Positions 17,132 to 25,247 of a DNA stretch of 64,000 bases are shown in pieces. Every line of letters begins with the position of its first letter. Position 1 is the first letter of the stretch. The notes below the pieces were generated by a model. The model did no database searches, was not told the origin of the DNA, and worked only from the letters and a program-made list of their open reading frames with translations. This stretch comes from Aquidulcibacter paucihalophilus (GTDB lineage Bacteria > Pseudomonadota > Alphaproteobacteria > Caulobacterales > Caulobacteraceae): NCBI GenBank assembly GCA_030285985.1, contig CP127384.1, positions 1,290,501 through 1,354,500 on the forward strand, written 5' to 3'. A program made the position numbers and the translations under genes.

Positions 17132-17613
17132 GGCGGATGACGGACCGGCTGTATGCGTGGTGGTGCGCGCGGACCGTTCGCGAGAAGCGGCTGCTGGCCG
17201 TGATGCTGGCGCTGCTGGCGGCGGTGTTGTTCTGGCTGGCGGTCGTCCGGCCGGTGCTGGACTGGCGCGGGCAGGCGGCCGCTGACCGGGCGGACGCCGA
17301 GGCCGAACTGGCTGGGGTGCAGACGGCACTCCGGCTCGTTACGCCGAAGGCGGCGGCGAGGCCGGTGATCGATTCCGAAGGCTTTGAGTCGCTGGTTCTC
17401 CGGACGGCGGAGGGGGCGGGCCTGCACATCTCCACGGGTATTGAGCCGGGGAGAGGGCTCGCCTTCCGCATTCCCGACGCCTCCAGCGCGGGCCTGTTCG
17501 GCTGGATGTCCGCCCTCGAACGCGACTACGGGATCACGGTCGTCAGCCTGGGTGTCGTCGAGAACACCGATGCGACCCTGCAGGTGGAGGGCGTGCTGTC
17601 GCGTCAGCCCTGA
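17128..17613 (+). CDS. gspM: Type II secretion protein GspM
   Basis: 161 aa from ATG 17128. A short cytoplasmic tail with WWCARTVREKRLL, typical of GspM, is followed by a membrane helix (VMLALLAAVLFWLAVVRPVL). A periplasmic coiled-coil/ferredoxin-like domain closes the protein (EGFESLVLRTAEGAGLHIS, ALERDYGITVVSLGV). It stabilises GspL. It is the last recognisable T2SS gene; no gspN follows. The stop is 98 bases before the next gene. Confidence 0.88.
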   Translation: MRRMTDRLYAWWCARTVREKRLLAVMLALLAAVLFWLAVVRPVLDWRGQAAADRADAEAELAGVQTALRLVTPKAAARPVIDSEGFESLVLRTAEGAGLHISTGIEPGRGLAFRIPDASSAGLFGWMSALERDYGITVVSLGVVENTDATLQVEGVLSRQP

Positions 17614-17711
17614 CCGGGCCGACCGGGGAGGTGGCGGGCGACCGGTGTTCGTGAACCGGATCCGGTCTGACGGGTTGCGCTGGGTAGTTCTCTCCCTCGC
17701 CGGCGACCCGA

Positions 17712-18344
17712 ATGCCCGAAGCGCCTTCCGACCTTGACCAGCTGGTGCAACAGGCGCGCCGGTTCGCGGCGAGCGTCAGACCCCACCACCTCGCCATGGT
17801 CGCTTTGGCGACGGCGGTGGGGCTCGGGGTTCTGGCGGCGCGGACCCTGGCATTGCCGGGGCCGCAGCCGATCCTCGATGGCGAGCGGATGAAAATCCAG
17901 GTCGTCGCGCCGGTCGAGCCGGAGGTCGCCCCCGGGTCGGTGATGGAGGTCGGCGATCTGGTCGAAGGGTTCGAATACAGACGGCCGCCGCCGGCCATGA
18001 TCGAAGCCGCGGACCATGGGGCCCGGGAAGATGCGTTCGAGGCCCCGGCACCGCGGCCTGTCTCACGACGCGACGATGACGACGGCAGGGGATATGCGCC
18101 GCCGCCGCCGGACGCGCCGGTCGAAAAACCGCCTGAAGACCGGCGTGACCGGCGTGCAGACCGCTGGTTCGGCTTTGATGCGCCGCAGCGGGACTATCGC
18201 GCAGAGCGGGAAGCCCGCCAGGCGCGGATCGAGGCAAGGATGGAGCGGGAGCGGGATCGCCGTGAGGTTCGATGGTACCGCTCCGATGGCCAGGCCGTCG
18301 GCGAGGACGAGCGCGATGATCGCCCCGGCGCGCCTGTGGGCTGA
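17712..18344 (+). CDS. Unknown single-pass membrane protein with charged Pro-rich tail
   Basis: 210 aa from ATG 17712. One N-terminal membrane helix (HLAMVALATAVGLGVLAARTL) follows about 28 cytoplasmic residues. Then comes a region rich in Val/Pro/Glu (IQVVAPVEPEVAPGSVMEVG), and a highly charged C-terminal half full of Arg/Asp/Glu (DRRDRRADRWFGF, REARQARIEARMERERDR), likely disordered. I do not recognise the family. It lies downstream of gspM in the same orientation, so co-transcription with the T2SS is possible, but the 98-base gap and lack of overlap argue for a separate unit. Coding bias fits a real gene. Confidence 0.6.
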   Translation: MPEAPSDLDQLVQQARRFAASVRPHHLAMVALATAVGLGVLAARTLALPGPQPILDGERMKIQVVAPVEPEVAPGSVMEVGDLVEGFEYRRPPPAMIEAADHGAREDAFEAPAPRPVSRRDDDDGRGYAPPPPDAPVEKPPEDRRDRRADRWFGFDAPQRDYRAEREARQARIEARMERERDRREVRWYRSDGQAVGEDERDDRPGAPVG

Positions 18345-18473
18345 CGGTGCGGGCGGGGGGCGGTCCTCGTTGCTGTCCAGGTGACGGCACGGCGTGAACT
18401 TGCAGAACAGGGATACATGACGTCCGTTCCGGAGTATGGTGTACGGGAACACCGATAGCTGTCGGATTGGGTC

Positions 18474-19013
18474 ATGATTGCACTGCTGCTTGCGCTCAGC
18501 CTCGGCCAGACTCCTGCAGGCGCTACGGTCCCGCAGCCGCCTCTGGATTCGCAGGAGACGCGGATGCCCTGCGAGTCGACGCCGGAGGGCTGGGTCTGCC
18601 GGATGCCGCCGGTGATCCTGCGACCGTCGCCGTCCGGAGCCGTGGTCATGACCGGCCCGCCCGTGATTTCCGCCCCCCTGCCAGCGACTGTTCCCGCCCT
18701 GGTGCCGCCGGCCGAGACCAGTTCGGCGGAGGCGGACCGGCAGGCGCGGCTGATTGCGCGCTGCGCCGATGCGTCCTGGCTGTCCCTGTGCTTGCCGGAT
18801 GACCGCCGTGAGGCCCGGGCGCTGCGTGACGCCGCCAATGTCCGCGCGGCGCTCCGGAGCGACGTCACCCGGCTGTTGAGCGAGGGGAAATGCGATGAGG
18901 CTGTTCGGGCCGCCCTGGCCGGCGCTGACATGGCGCTGGCATGGGAGGTGCGGAACATGAATTTCTGTGCGGCCGGACCCGCCACCGCAGAGGTCGCCCC
19001 CGACCCGAACTGA
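18474..19013 (+). CDS. Unknown secreted protein
   Basis: 179 aa from ATG 18474. A short hydrophobic start (MIALLLALSLGQTPAGA) looks like a signal peptide. The rest has a Pro-rich linker (PPVISAPLPATVPALVPPAE) and a helical C-terminal part with four cysteines (ARCADASWLSLCLPDD, EGKCDEAVRAALAGADMALA, NFCAAG) that could form disulfides in the periplasm. No family recognised. It is followed by a strong terminator, so it ends its transcription unit. An imperfect inverted repeat (GTTCC/GGAAC at 18426-18450) lies in its upstream gap. Confidence 0.6.
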   Translation: MIALLLALSLGQTPAGATVPQPPLDSQETRMPCESTPEGWVCRMPPVILRPSPSGAVVMTGPPVISAPLPATVPALVPPAETSSAEADRQARLIARCADASWLSLCLPDDRREARALRDAANVRAALRSDVTRLLSEGKCDEAVRAALAGADMALAWEVRNMNFCAAGPATAEVAPDPN

Positions 19014-19039
19014 CGTCGGACCGGGAACATCCGGCAAGA

Positions 19040-19077
19040 CAAAGGCCCGACGCCTTGCGGCGCGGGCCTTTGCTTTT
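19040..19077 (+). terminator. Rho-independent terminator
   Basis: Stem CAAAGGCCCG pairs with CGGGCCTTTG, with an inner CGCC/GGCG pair, followed by CTTTT. It ends the secreted-protein gene and may also serve the convergent gene that ends at 19128. Confidence 0.85.
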
Positions 19078-19127
19078 GATGGAGGACGGACCGGCCGGAC
19101 GGGGTCCGGTCGGTCCTGATCCGGTTC

Positions 19128-19628
19128 CTAGCCCCGCTCGCCGTCGCCGGAACGGCCCGGTGCGTAGTCGCGGCTCACGGGCGCGCACTCGTGCAGGTCC
19201 TCGCAGTCGGAGAAGTGGATTTCCGGCGGCTCGACGGTGACATCGGACGGGCTGATGTGCACTTCGGGAGCGTGCAGGTAGATCTGCGGCGCCTGGATGC
19301 GGATCGGCGGAGCCTCGACGTAGATCGGCGGGCCCTGGATATCGATCCGGCCCGAGGCGATGGTCACCGGCCGGCCGCGAACGCGGACACCCGGTCCGCC
19401 GGCGCGAACGACGGTCCACGGCGTCGTGGGCCGGTAGAAATCGACCTCGTAGTCGCAGACACAGACCCCATAGGCGTCACGAGGGCCTCCGTCGCGGCAC
19501 GGCGGCGGCGGGACGCAGCACGGCGGCGGCGGCGGCGGACCGTAGCTCCGGTCCTGGGCGACTGTCGTTCCGGCACTGCCGGCCGTGGCCAGCAGAGCGC
19601 CGAAGGCGGCGATGACTATGTGTTTCAC
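19128..19628 (-). CDS. Secreted protein with seven-residue beta repeats
   Basis: 166 aa from GTG 19628, chosen because GGGGAG lies seven bases upstream. The signal peptide is KHIVIAAFGALLATAGSAGTTVAQ. A Cys/Pro-rich region follows (PPPPPPCCVPPPPCRDGG, CVCDYEVDFY). The C-terminal half has at least six consecutive seven-residue units with consensus xP-I-x-I/V-x-A: PPIYVEA, PPIRIQA, PQIYLHA, PEVHISP, SDVTVEP, PEIHFSD. Such alternation suggests a stacked beta or extended Pro-beta structure outside the cytoplasm. Function unknown. It is convergent with the preceding gene across a terminator. Confidence 0.65.
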   Translation of the reverse strand: MKHIVIAAFGALLATAGSAGTTVAQDRSYGPPPPPPCCVPPPPCRDGGPRDAYGVCVCDYEVDFYRPTTPWTVVRAGGPGVRVRGRPVTIASGRIDIQGPPIYVEAPPIRIQAPQIYLHAPEVHISPSDVTVEPPEIHFSDCEDLHECAPVSRDYAPGRSGDGERG

Positions 19629-19977
19629 TTTAGCTCCCCAAATCCAGTCGAGACGTGGCCCTGAACAACCCCAGAGCCAGGAACCCAAGTATCATCGTTA
19701 TGGTAACCTTAACGGCTTGGCAAGGCGACCCTTCCCCGGCGGTGGCCGGATTGTTGCGGCCGCTGCGCGTCCTTCCCCGCACGCGCGATTTGTTCGCTCC
19801 GGAGGGGAAAAACTCGCGCTCCCGCCGCGATATTTCGCCGCGAAATGTCCCCGCGCTCACACATTGTCCCGTCAACTTGACCCGGCGTGACCTTGGCAGC
19901 CGCCCGGGCGCGGTCTAGGTCGAAGGCTCAATCCGATCACCGGCCGACCGGGGATCGCGCAATACGGAGAAGCGCTC
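19629..19977. other. Intergenic region between divergent genes, with a perfect palindrome
   Basis: About 350 bases without a convincing gene. It must hold the promoters of the repeat protein (minus) and the SCP2 gene (plus). A perfect inverted repeat ATTTCG-CCG-CGAAAT lies at 19832-19846 and could be an operator. TTGACC near 19877 is a possible -35 hexamer for the SCP2 gene, without a clear -10. Confidence 0.4.
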
Positions 19978-20283
19978 ATGGCCGACCTGGCTCAAGTCAC
20001 CGAACACATCCGCGGCGCCGTTGGCGATAACTCGGGTCTGGGCAAGACCGTGAAGATCGATCTGGGCGATGTCGGCAAGATTTTCATCGACGGTGCCTCG
20101 GTTCCGAACTCGGTGACCAACGAAGACAAGCCCGCCGACGCGACCGTCTCGATCAACTGGGACGACTTCATGGCCCTGTCGGCCGGGACGCTGGATCCGA
20201 TGATGGCCTTCATGCAGGGCAAGCTGAAGATCGCCGGCGACATGATGATCGCCCAGAAGCTGGCCCCGCTGCTGAAGCGCTGA
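19978..20283 (+). CDS. SCP2 sterol-binding domain protein
   Basis: 101 aa from ATG 19978, with CGGAGAAG upstream. The whole protein is one SCP2 domain: LGKTVKIDLGDVGKIFID, ATVSINWDDFMALSAGTLDP, AFMQGKLKIAGDMMIAQKLAPLL. The hydrophobic-pocket motif GKLKIAGDM is well conserved. These small cytoplasmic proteins bind lipids or fatty acyl groups. The acyl-CoA dehydrogenase gene that follows, after a terminator, suggests a lipid-metabolism neighbourhood but not one operon. Function beyond lipid binding is not known. Confidence 0.92.
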   Translation: MADLAQVTEHIRGAVGDNSGLGKTVKIDLGDVGKIFIDGASVPNSVTNEDKPADATVSINWDDFMALSAGTLDPMMAFMQGKLKIAGDMMIAQKLAPLLKR

Positions 20284-20307
20284 GTGTGATCTGAAGCAAG
20301 GCATCCC

Positions 20308-20342
20308 ACGGCGCGGTCCCGCAGAGGGGTCGCGCCGTTTTC
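20308..20342 (+). terminator. Rho-independent terminator after the SCP2 gene
   Basis: Stem ACGGCGCG pairs with CGCGCCGT across a 15-base loop, followed by TTTTC. It separates the SCP2 gene from the acyl-CoA dehydrogenase. Confidence 0.7.
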
Positions 20343-20359
20343 ATCTCCGGAGCAAGACC

Positions 20360-21568
20360 ATGGAATTCCGCCACAGCGACAAGGCCCTGCACTGGCAGGA
20401 GCGGGTCAAGCGCTTCCTCGACGACCATGTCCTGCCGCGCGAGGAGGAATACCGCGCCCAGGTCCGCGAGAACCCCCGGCGCCAGCCGCCGGCCATGGAG
20501 GAGATGAAGGCGAAGGCGCGCGAGGCCGGACTGTGGAACATGTTCCTGCCCGGCGACCACGGGGCCGGGCTGACCAATCTCGAATACGCGCCGCTGGCCG
20601 AACTGATGGGCCGCCATCTGTGGTCGGCCGAGGTGTTCAACTGCAACGCCCCCGACACCGGCAATATGGAAGTCCTCCATATGTACGGGAACGAGGCCCA
20701 GCAGGCGAAATGGCTCAAGCCGCTGATGGCCGGCGAGATCCGCTCGGCCTTCCTGATGACCGAGCCCGAGGTCGCCTCCTCGGACGCCACCAACATCCAG
20801 ACCCGGATCGAACGCGACGGCGACCACTATGTGATCAACGGCCGCAAATGGTGGTCGACCAATATGGCGCACCCGAACGTCGCCGTGACCATCGTCATGG
20901 GCAAGACCGACCCCGACGCTTCGGTGCACACCCAGCAGTCCCAGATCATCGTCCCGACGGACACCCCCGGCTTCCGCGTCGCGCGGATGCTGTCCGTGTT
21001 CGGCTATGACGAGCTGCCGATCGGCCACGCCGAGGTGGTGCTGGAGAACGTCCGCGTCCCGGTCGAGAACCTGATCGCCGGCGAGGGCCGGGGCTTCGAG
21101 ATTGCCCAGGGCCGCCTCGGGCCGGGCCGTATCCATCACTGCATGCGCGTCATCGGCATCGCCGAACGGGCGCTGGAGCTGATGGTCCAGCGCCTGCTGT
21201 CGCGCACCGCCTTCCGCAAGGCGCTGGCCGAGCATTCGGTCTGGGAGCAGCGCATTGGCGAGGCCCGCACCAATATCGAGATGTGCCGGCTGCTCGTGCT
21301 CAAGGCCGCATGGATGATGGACGAGGCCGGGGCGAAAAACGCCAAGTCGGAGATCGCCCAGATCAAGGTCGCGGCGCCGCGCATGGCGCTTCAGATCATC
21401 GACGACGCTATCCAGGCGTTCGGCGGGGCAGGGGTCTCGGCCGACACGCCCCTGGCAGAAATGTACGCCATGGTCCGCACCCTGCGCATCGCCGACGGCC
21501 CCGACGAGGTTCACAACCGGACCGTGGCGCGGCTGGAGTATGCGAAGCACGGCGGCCGGGGCGGGTAA
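20360..21568 (+). CDS. Acyl-CoA dehydrogenase
   Basis: 402 aa from ATG 20360. The N-terminal helical domain (ERVKRFLDDHVLPREEEYRA) leads to the FAD/acyl-binding middle domain: AFLMTEPEVASSDATNIQT, INGRKWWSTNMAHPNVAVTI. The C-terminal helical domain has GRIHHCMRVIGIAERALELM, QAFGGAGVSADTPLAEMYA and IADGPDEVHNRTVARLE; an acidic residue in this last segment fits the catalytic base of long-chain and related dehydrogenases. It oxidises acyl-CoA to trans-2-enoyl-CoA, passing electrons to ETF. Length is usual. The substrate chain length cannot be read from sequence. Confidence 0.93.
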   Translation: MEFRHSDKALHWQERVKRFLDDHVLPREEEYRAQVRENPRRQPPAMEEMKAKAREAGLWNMFLPGDHGAGLTNLEYAPLAELMGRHLWSAEVFNCNAPDTGNMEVLHMYGNEAQQAKWLKPLMAGEIRSAFLMTEPEVASSDATNIQTRIERDGDHYVINGRKWWSTNMAHPNVAVTIVMGKTDPDASVHTQQSQIIVPTDTPGFRVARMLSVFGYDELPIGHAEVVLENVRVPVENLIAGEGRGFEIAQGRLGPGRIHHCMRVIGIAERALELMVQRLLSRTAFRKALAEHSVWEQRIGEARTNIEMCRLLVLKAAWMMDEAGAKNAKSEIAQIKVAAPRMALQIIDDAIQAFGGAGVSADTPLAEMYAMVRTLRIADGPDEVHNRTVARLEYAKHGGRGG

Positions 21569-21576
21569 GCTCGACC

Positions 21577-21612
21577 AGGTCCTTCCCCCTGAAATGGGGG
21601 AAGGACCTTCCG
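21577..21612 (+). terminator. Long hairpin, possible terminator or dispersed palindrome
   Basis: A perfect 13-bp stem, AGGTCCTTCCCCC with GGGGGAAGGACCT, around the loop TGAAAT. The U-tract is only TT, so it may be a palindromic repeat rather than a canonical terminator. Confidence 0.55.
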
Positions 21613-21671
21613 GGCCTCGGTTGCTCCGGCGGTCCCGCCATGCCAGCTTCGCCGCCACAGGGAGACCCACC

Positions 21672-22949
21672 ATGCTGAATCGTCTGGCCGCCGCCGTCGC
21701 GCTTTCGCTCGCGCTTGCGACGCCCGCCTTCGCCGACACCCTCGTCGTAACCGCGGCCCGGATGGTCGATGTCGAGCGTGGTCGCTACGTCGACAATCCC
21801 GTGGTCGTGGTCACCGATGGGCGGATCGTCTCGGTCGGGACGTCCGCGCCCGCGGATCTGCCGGCTGACGCCCGCCGGCTCGACCTGCCGGGCCTGACCC
21901 TGCTGCCGGGCCTGATCGACATGCACGTCCATCTGGCCTCGACGCCCTATGTCTCGGGCTGGAACGAGCTGGACTACGCGGACGACTTCGGGACCATCCT
22001 GCAGGTCGGCCATGCCCGCGCCAATCTGATGGCGGGCTTCACCACGGTGCGGAACCTCGGCGGGCCGGATTTTGCCGACGTCGCCCTGCGACAGGCCATT
22101 GACGGCGGTTTCGTCGAGGGACCCCGGGTCGTTCCGGCGGGCGTCTCGTTCGGTGCCACGGGTGGCCATTGCGACATCACCGGCATGCCGCGTTCGCTGA
22201 ACCAGGCCAATGCGTACAACACCGACGGCGTCGAGAATGCCCGCCACGCCGTCCGCGAGGTGCGCAAATACGGCGCCCAGGTGATCAAGATCTGCGCCAC
22301 CGGCGGCGTCTTCTCGCGCAACACCGAGCCGGGCCAGCAGCAGATGACCCTGGCCGAACTGACCGCCGTCGCTGACGAGGCGCATATGTGGGGCCTGCGG
22401 GTCGCCGCCCATGCGCACGGTGCCTCGGGCATCCGCGACGCCATCCGCGCCGGCATCGACACCATCGAACACGCCTCGCTGATCGACGCCGAGGGCATCC
22501 GGCTGGCGGTCCAGCACGGGACCTGGCTGTCGATGGACATCTACAACACGGACTTCACCCAGGCGACGGGCACCGAGTTCGGCGTGACCGAGGACAATCT
22601 GCGCAAGGACCGCGAGATCGGCCAGCTGCAGCGCGACAATTTCCGCGCCGCCCACCGCGCCGGTGCCCGGATGATCTTCGGCAGCGACGCCGCCATCTAT
22701 CCGCATGGCCAGAACGCGCGGCAGTTCGCCATCATGGTGGAATACGGCATGACCCCCGCCGAGGCGATCCGCTCGGCGACCTGGAACGCCGCCCAGGCGC
22801 TCGGTCGGGAAGGCGACGTGGGGGCGATCGTGACCGGCCGCTACGGCGACCTTATTGCGGTCTCCGGTGATCCGCTCGCCGACGTGCGGATGCTCGAGGC
22901 GGTGCCCGTGGTGATCAAGGGTGGCGCGGTCGTCCGGGACGCGCGCTGA
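21672..22949 (+). CDS. Secreted metal-dependent amidohydrolase (imidazolonepropionase-like)
   Basis: 425 aa from ATG 21672, with GGGAGACC upstream. Signal peptide: LAAAVALSLALATPAFA. Metal-site motifs of the amidohydrolase superfamily are in order: LIDMHVHLAS near residue 83, IKICATGGVFSRN with the bridging region, VAAHAHGASGIRDAI, TIEHASLID, and IFGSDAAIYPHGQNA with the catalytic Asp. This is the COG1228 type, which includes Xaa-Pro dipeptidases and other periplasmic peptidases. It should act outside the cytoplasm on a peptide or cyclic amide, substrate unknown. Its end lies six bases from the convergent alr. Confidence 0.9.
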   Translation: MLNRLAAAVALSLALATPAFADTLVVTAARMVDVERGRYVDNPVVVVTDGRIVSVGTSAPADLPADARRLDLPGLTLLPGLIDMHVHLASTPYVSGWNELDYADDFGTILQVGHARANLMAGFTTVRNLGGPDFADVALRQAIDGGFVEGPRVVPAGVSFGATGGHCDITGMPRSLNQANAYNTDGVENARHAVREVRKYGAQVIKICATGGVFSRNTEPGQQQMTLAELTAVADEAHMWGLRVAAHAHGASGIRDAIRAGIDTIEHASLIDAEGIRLAVQHGTWLSMDIYNTDFTQATGTEFGVTEDNLRKDREIGQLQRDNFRAAHRAGARMIFGSDAAIYPHGQNARQFAIMVEYGMTPAEAIRSATWNAAQALGREGDVGAIVTGRYGDLIAVSGDPLADVRMLEAVPVVIKGGAVVRDAR

Positions 22950-22955
22950 GGCGTC

Positions 22956-23993
22956 TCAGCCGACGTAGACGCGCGGCACCCGCGTATTGATCGCGCTGAT
23001 CAGTTCATAGCCGATCGTGCCGGCGGCGGCGCCGGCGTCGTCCAGCAGCCGGTTGGCGCCGAACAGCTCGACCCGGTCGCCGACGGCGACGTCCAGCCCG
23101 GTCACGTCGACCGCGCAGGCGTCCATCGACACGCGTCCGACGATCGGGCGCAGTTCGCCGGCCACGAAGACCTGACCCCGCGGACTGTAGCTGCGCATGA
23201 CGCCGTCGGCGTATCCGGCGGCGCAGGTGGCGATCCGGGTCGGTCGCGCCGCCGTGAAGCCGCGCGAATAGCCGACGGTCTCGCCGGCGGGCACCGCGTG
23301 CAGCTGCAATACCTCCGCCTCCAGCGTTGCGACGGGTCGGATGCGGGCGTCAGGGCGACCTTCGGGCCCGCCGCCGTAAAGGCAGATGCCGGGTCGTGTC
23401 GCGTCGAAGGCATAGTCGGCACCGAGGAAGACGCCACCGGAGTTGGCGAACGACCGCACGACGCCGGGGTAGCGGACCGAGGCCGCGGCAAAGGCGTCCC
23501 GCTGGCGCGCGTTCATGGGCTCTGCCGGGTCATCGGCGCAGGCGAGGTGGCTGAGCACCAGTTCGAGCCCTTCGAACGGCTCGGGCGCGGCCTCCGTGCG
23601 GAAGCCGAGCCGGTTCATACCCGTGTCGATCTGCACCCCACAGGGCCCGCCGCCTGCGGCGCGCCATTCGGCCAACTGTGCGTCGGCGTTGAGCACCGGG
23701 CGAAGGGCTGCGGCCCGGAGTCGGGCCGCGCGTCCGGGCAGGCAGCCGTCCAGCACATAGATAGCCGGTTCGGCGCCCAGGGCCGCGCGCAGCCGCTCGC
23801 CTTCGGCGGTCCGGGCCACGAAGAAGGTGCGGGCACCCTCGGCCATCAGCCGCCCGGCGCAGGCCGCGGCCCCGAGGCCGTAGCTGTCAGCCTTGACCAC
23901 CGGATGCACGGGCACGCCGCCGACCCCCTCCAGCGTGCGGAAATTCGCAGCGAGGGCGTTCAGGTCGACGGTGAGTGTGGCCGGGGCGGGCAT
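22956..23993 (-). CDS. alr: Alanine racemase
   Basis: 345 aa from ATG 23993. It contains the PLP lysine motif PVVKADSYGLGA near residue 33, the substrate-binding stretch VQIDTGMNRLGF, the PLP-phosphate region RPGICLYGG, and the second catalytic base in ETVGYSRGF (Tyr, near residue 243). It also has IVGRVSMDACAVDVT and a C-terminal beta domain ending YELISAINTRVPRVYVG. It interconverts L- and D-alanine for peptidoglycan. It is slightly shorter than the usual 360-380 aa but has all active-site elements. It stands alone between the amidohydrolase and the ABC ATPase. Confidence 0.95.
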   Translation of the reverse strand: MPAPATLTVDLNALAANFRTLEGVGGVPVHPVVKADSYGLGAAACAGRLMAEGARTFFVARTAEGERLRAALGAEPAIYVLDGCLPGRAARLRAAALRPVLNADAQLAEWRAAGGGPCGVQIDTGMNRLGFRTEAAPEPFEGLELVLSHLACADDPAEPMNARQRDAFAAASVRYPGVVRSFANSGGVFLGADYAFDATRPGICLYGGGPEGRPDARIRPVATLEAEVLQLHAVPAGETVGYSRGFTAARPTRIATCAAGYADGVMRSYSPRGQVFVAGELRPIVGRVSMDACAVDVTGLDVAVGDRVELFGANRLLDDAGAAAGTIGYELISAINTRVPRVYVG

Positions 23994-24034
23994 CGGACCA
24001 TCTAGAAGCGTTGCGTTGTGCGACGCAACACGCC

Positions 24035-25123
<1,089 letters not shown>

Positions 25124-25194
25124 GTTTTCCTGCCCGCAGCTTCTTGTTTGGCCAGACGCGCGTCGCGCGCCTTGAGGCCGGGTTTTGCGGTCAC

Positions 25195-25208
25195 CGTAAA
25201 CGGTTACA
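25195..25208 (-). promoter_or_regulatory. LacI-family-like operator upstream of the ABC ATPase gene
   Basis: On the gene strand the site reads TGTAACCGTTTACG, close to the palindromic TGTAACCG/CGGTTACA pattern bound by LacI-family sugar regulators. It sits about 75 bases before the ATPase start, where a promoter operator would be expected. No LacI-type regulator gene is in the window. Confidence 0.45.
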
Positions 25209-25247
25209 TCGCGCGATCAATCCTTCGCGCGCAGCAGTCGGGTCCTG

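Noticed and set aside
18426..18450. Inverted repeat GTTCC/GGAAC before the unknown secreted protein
   Set aside because: Arms are only five bases with an asymmetric centre; too weak to call an operator.
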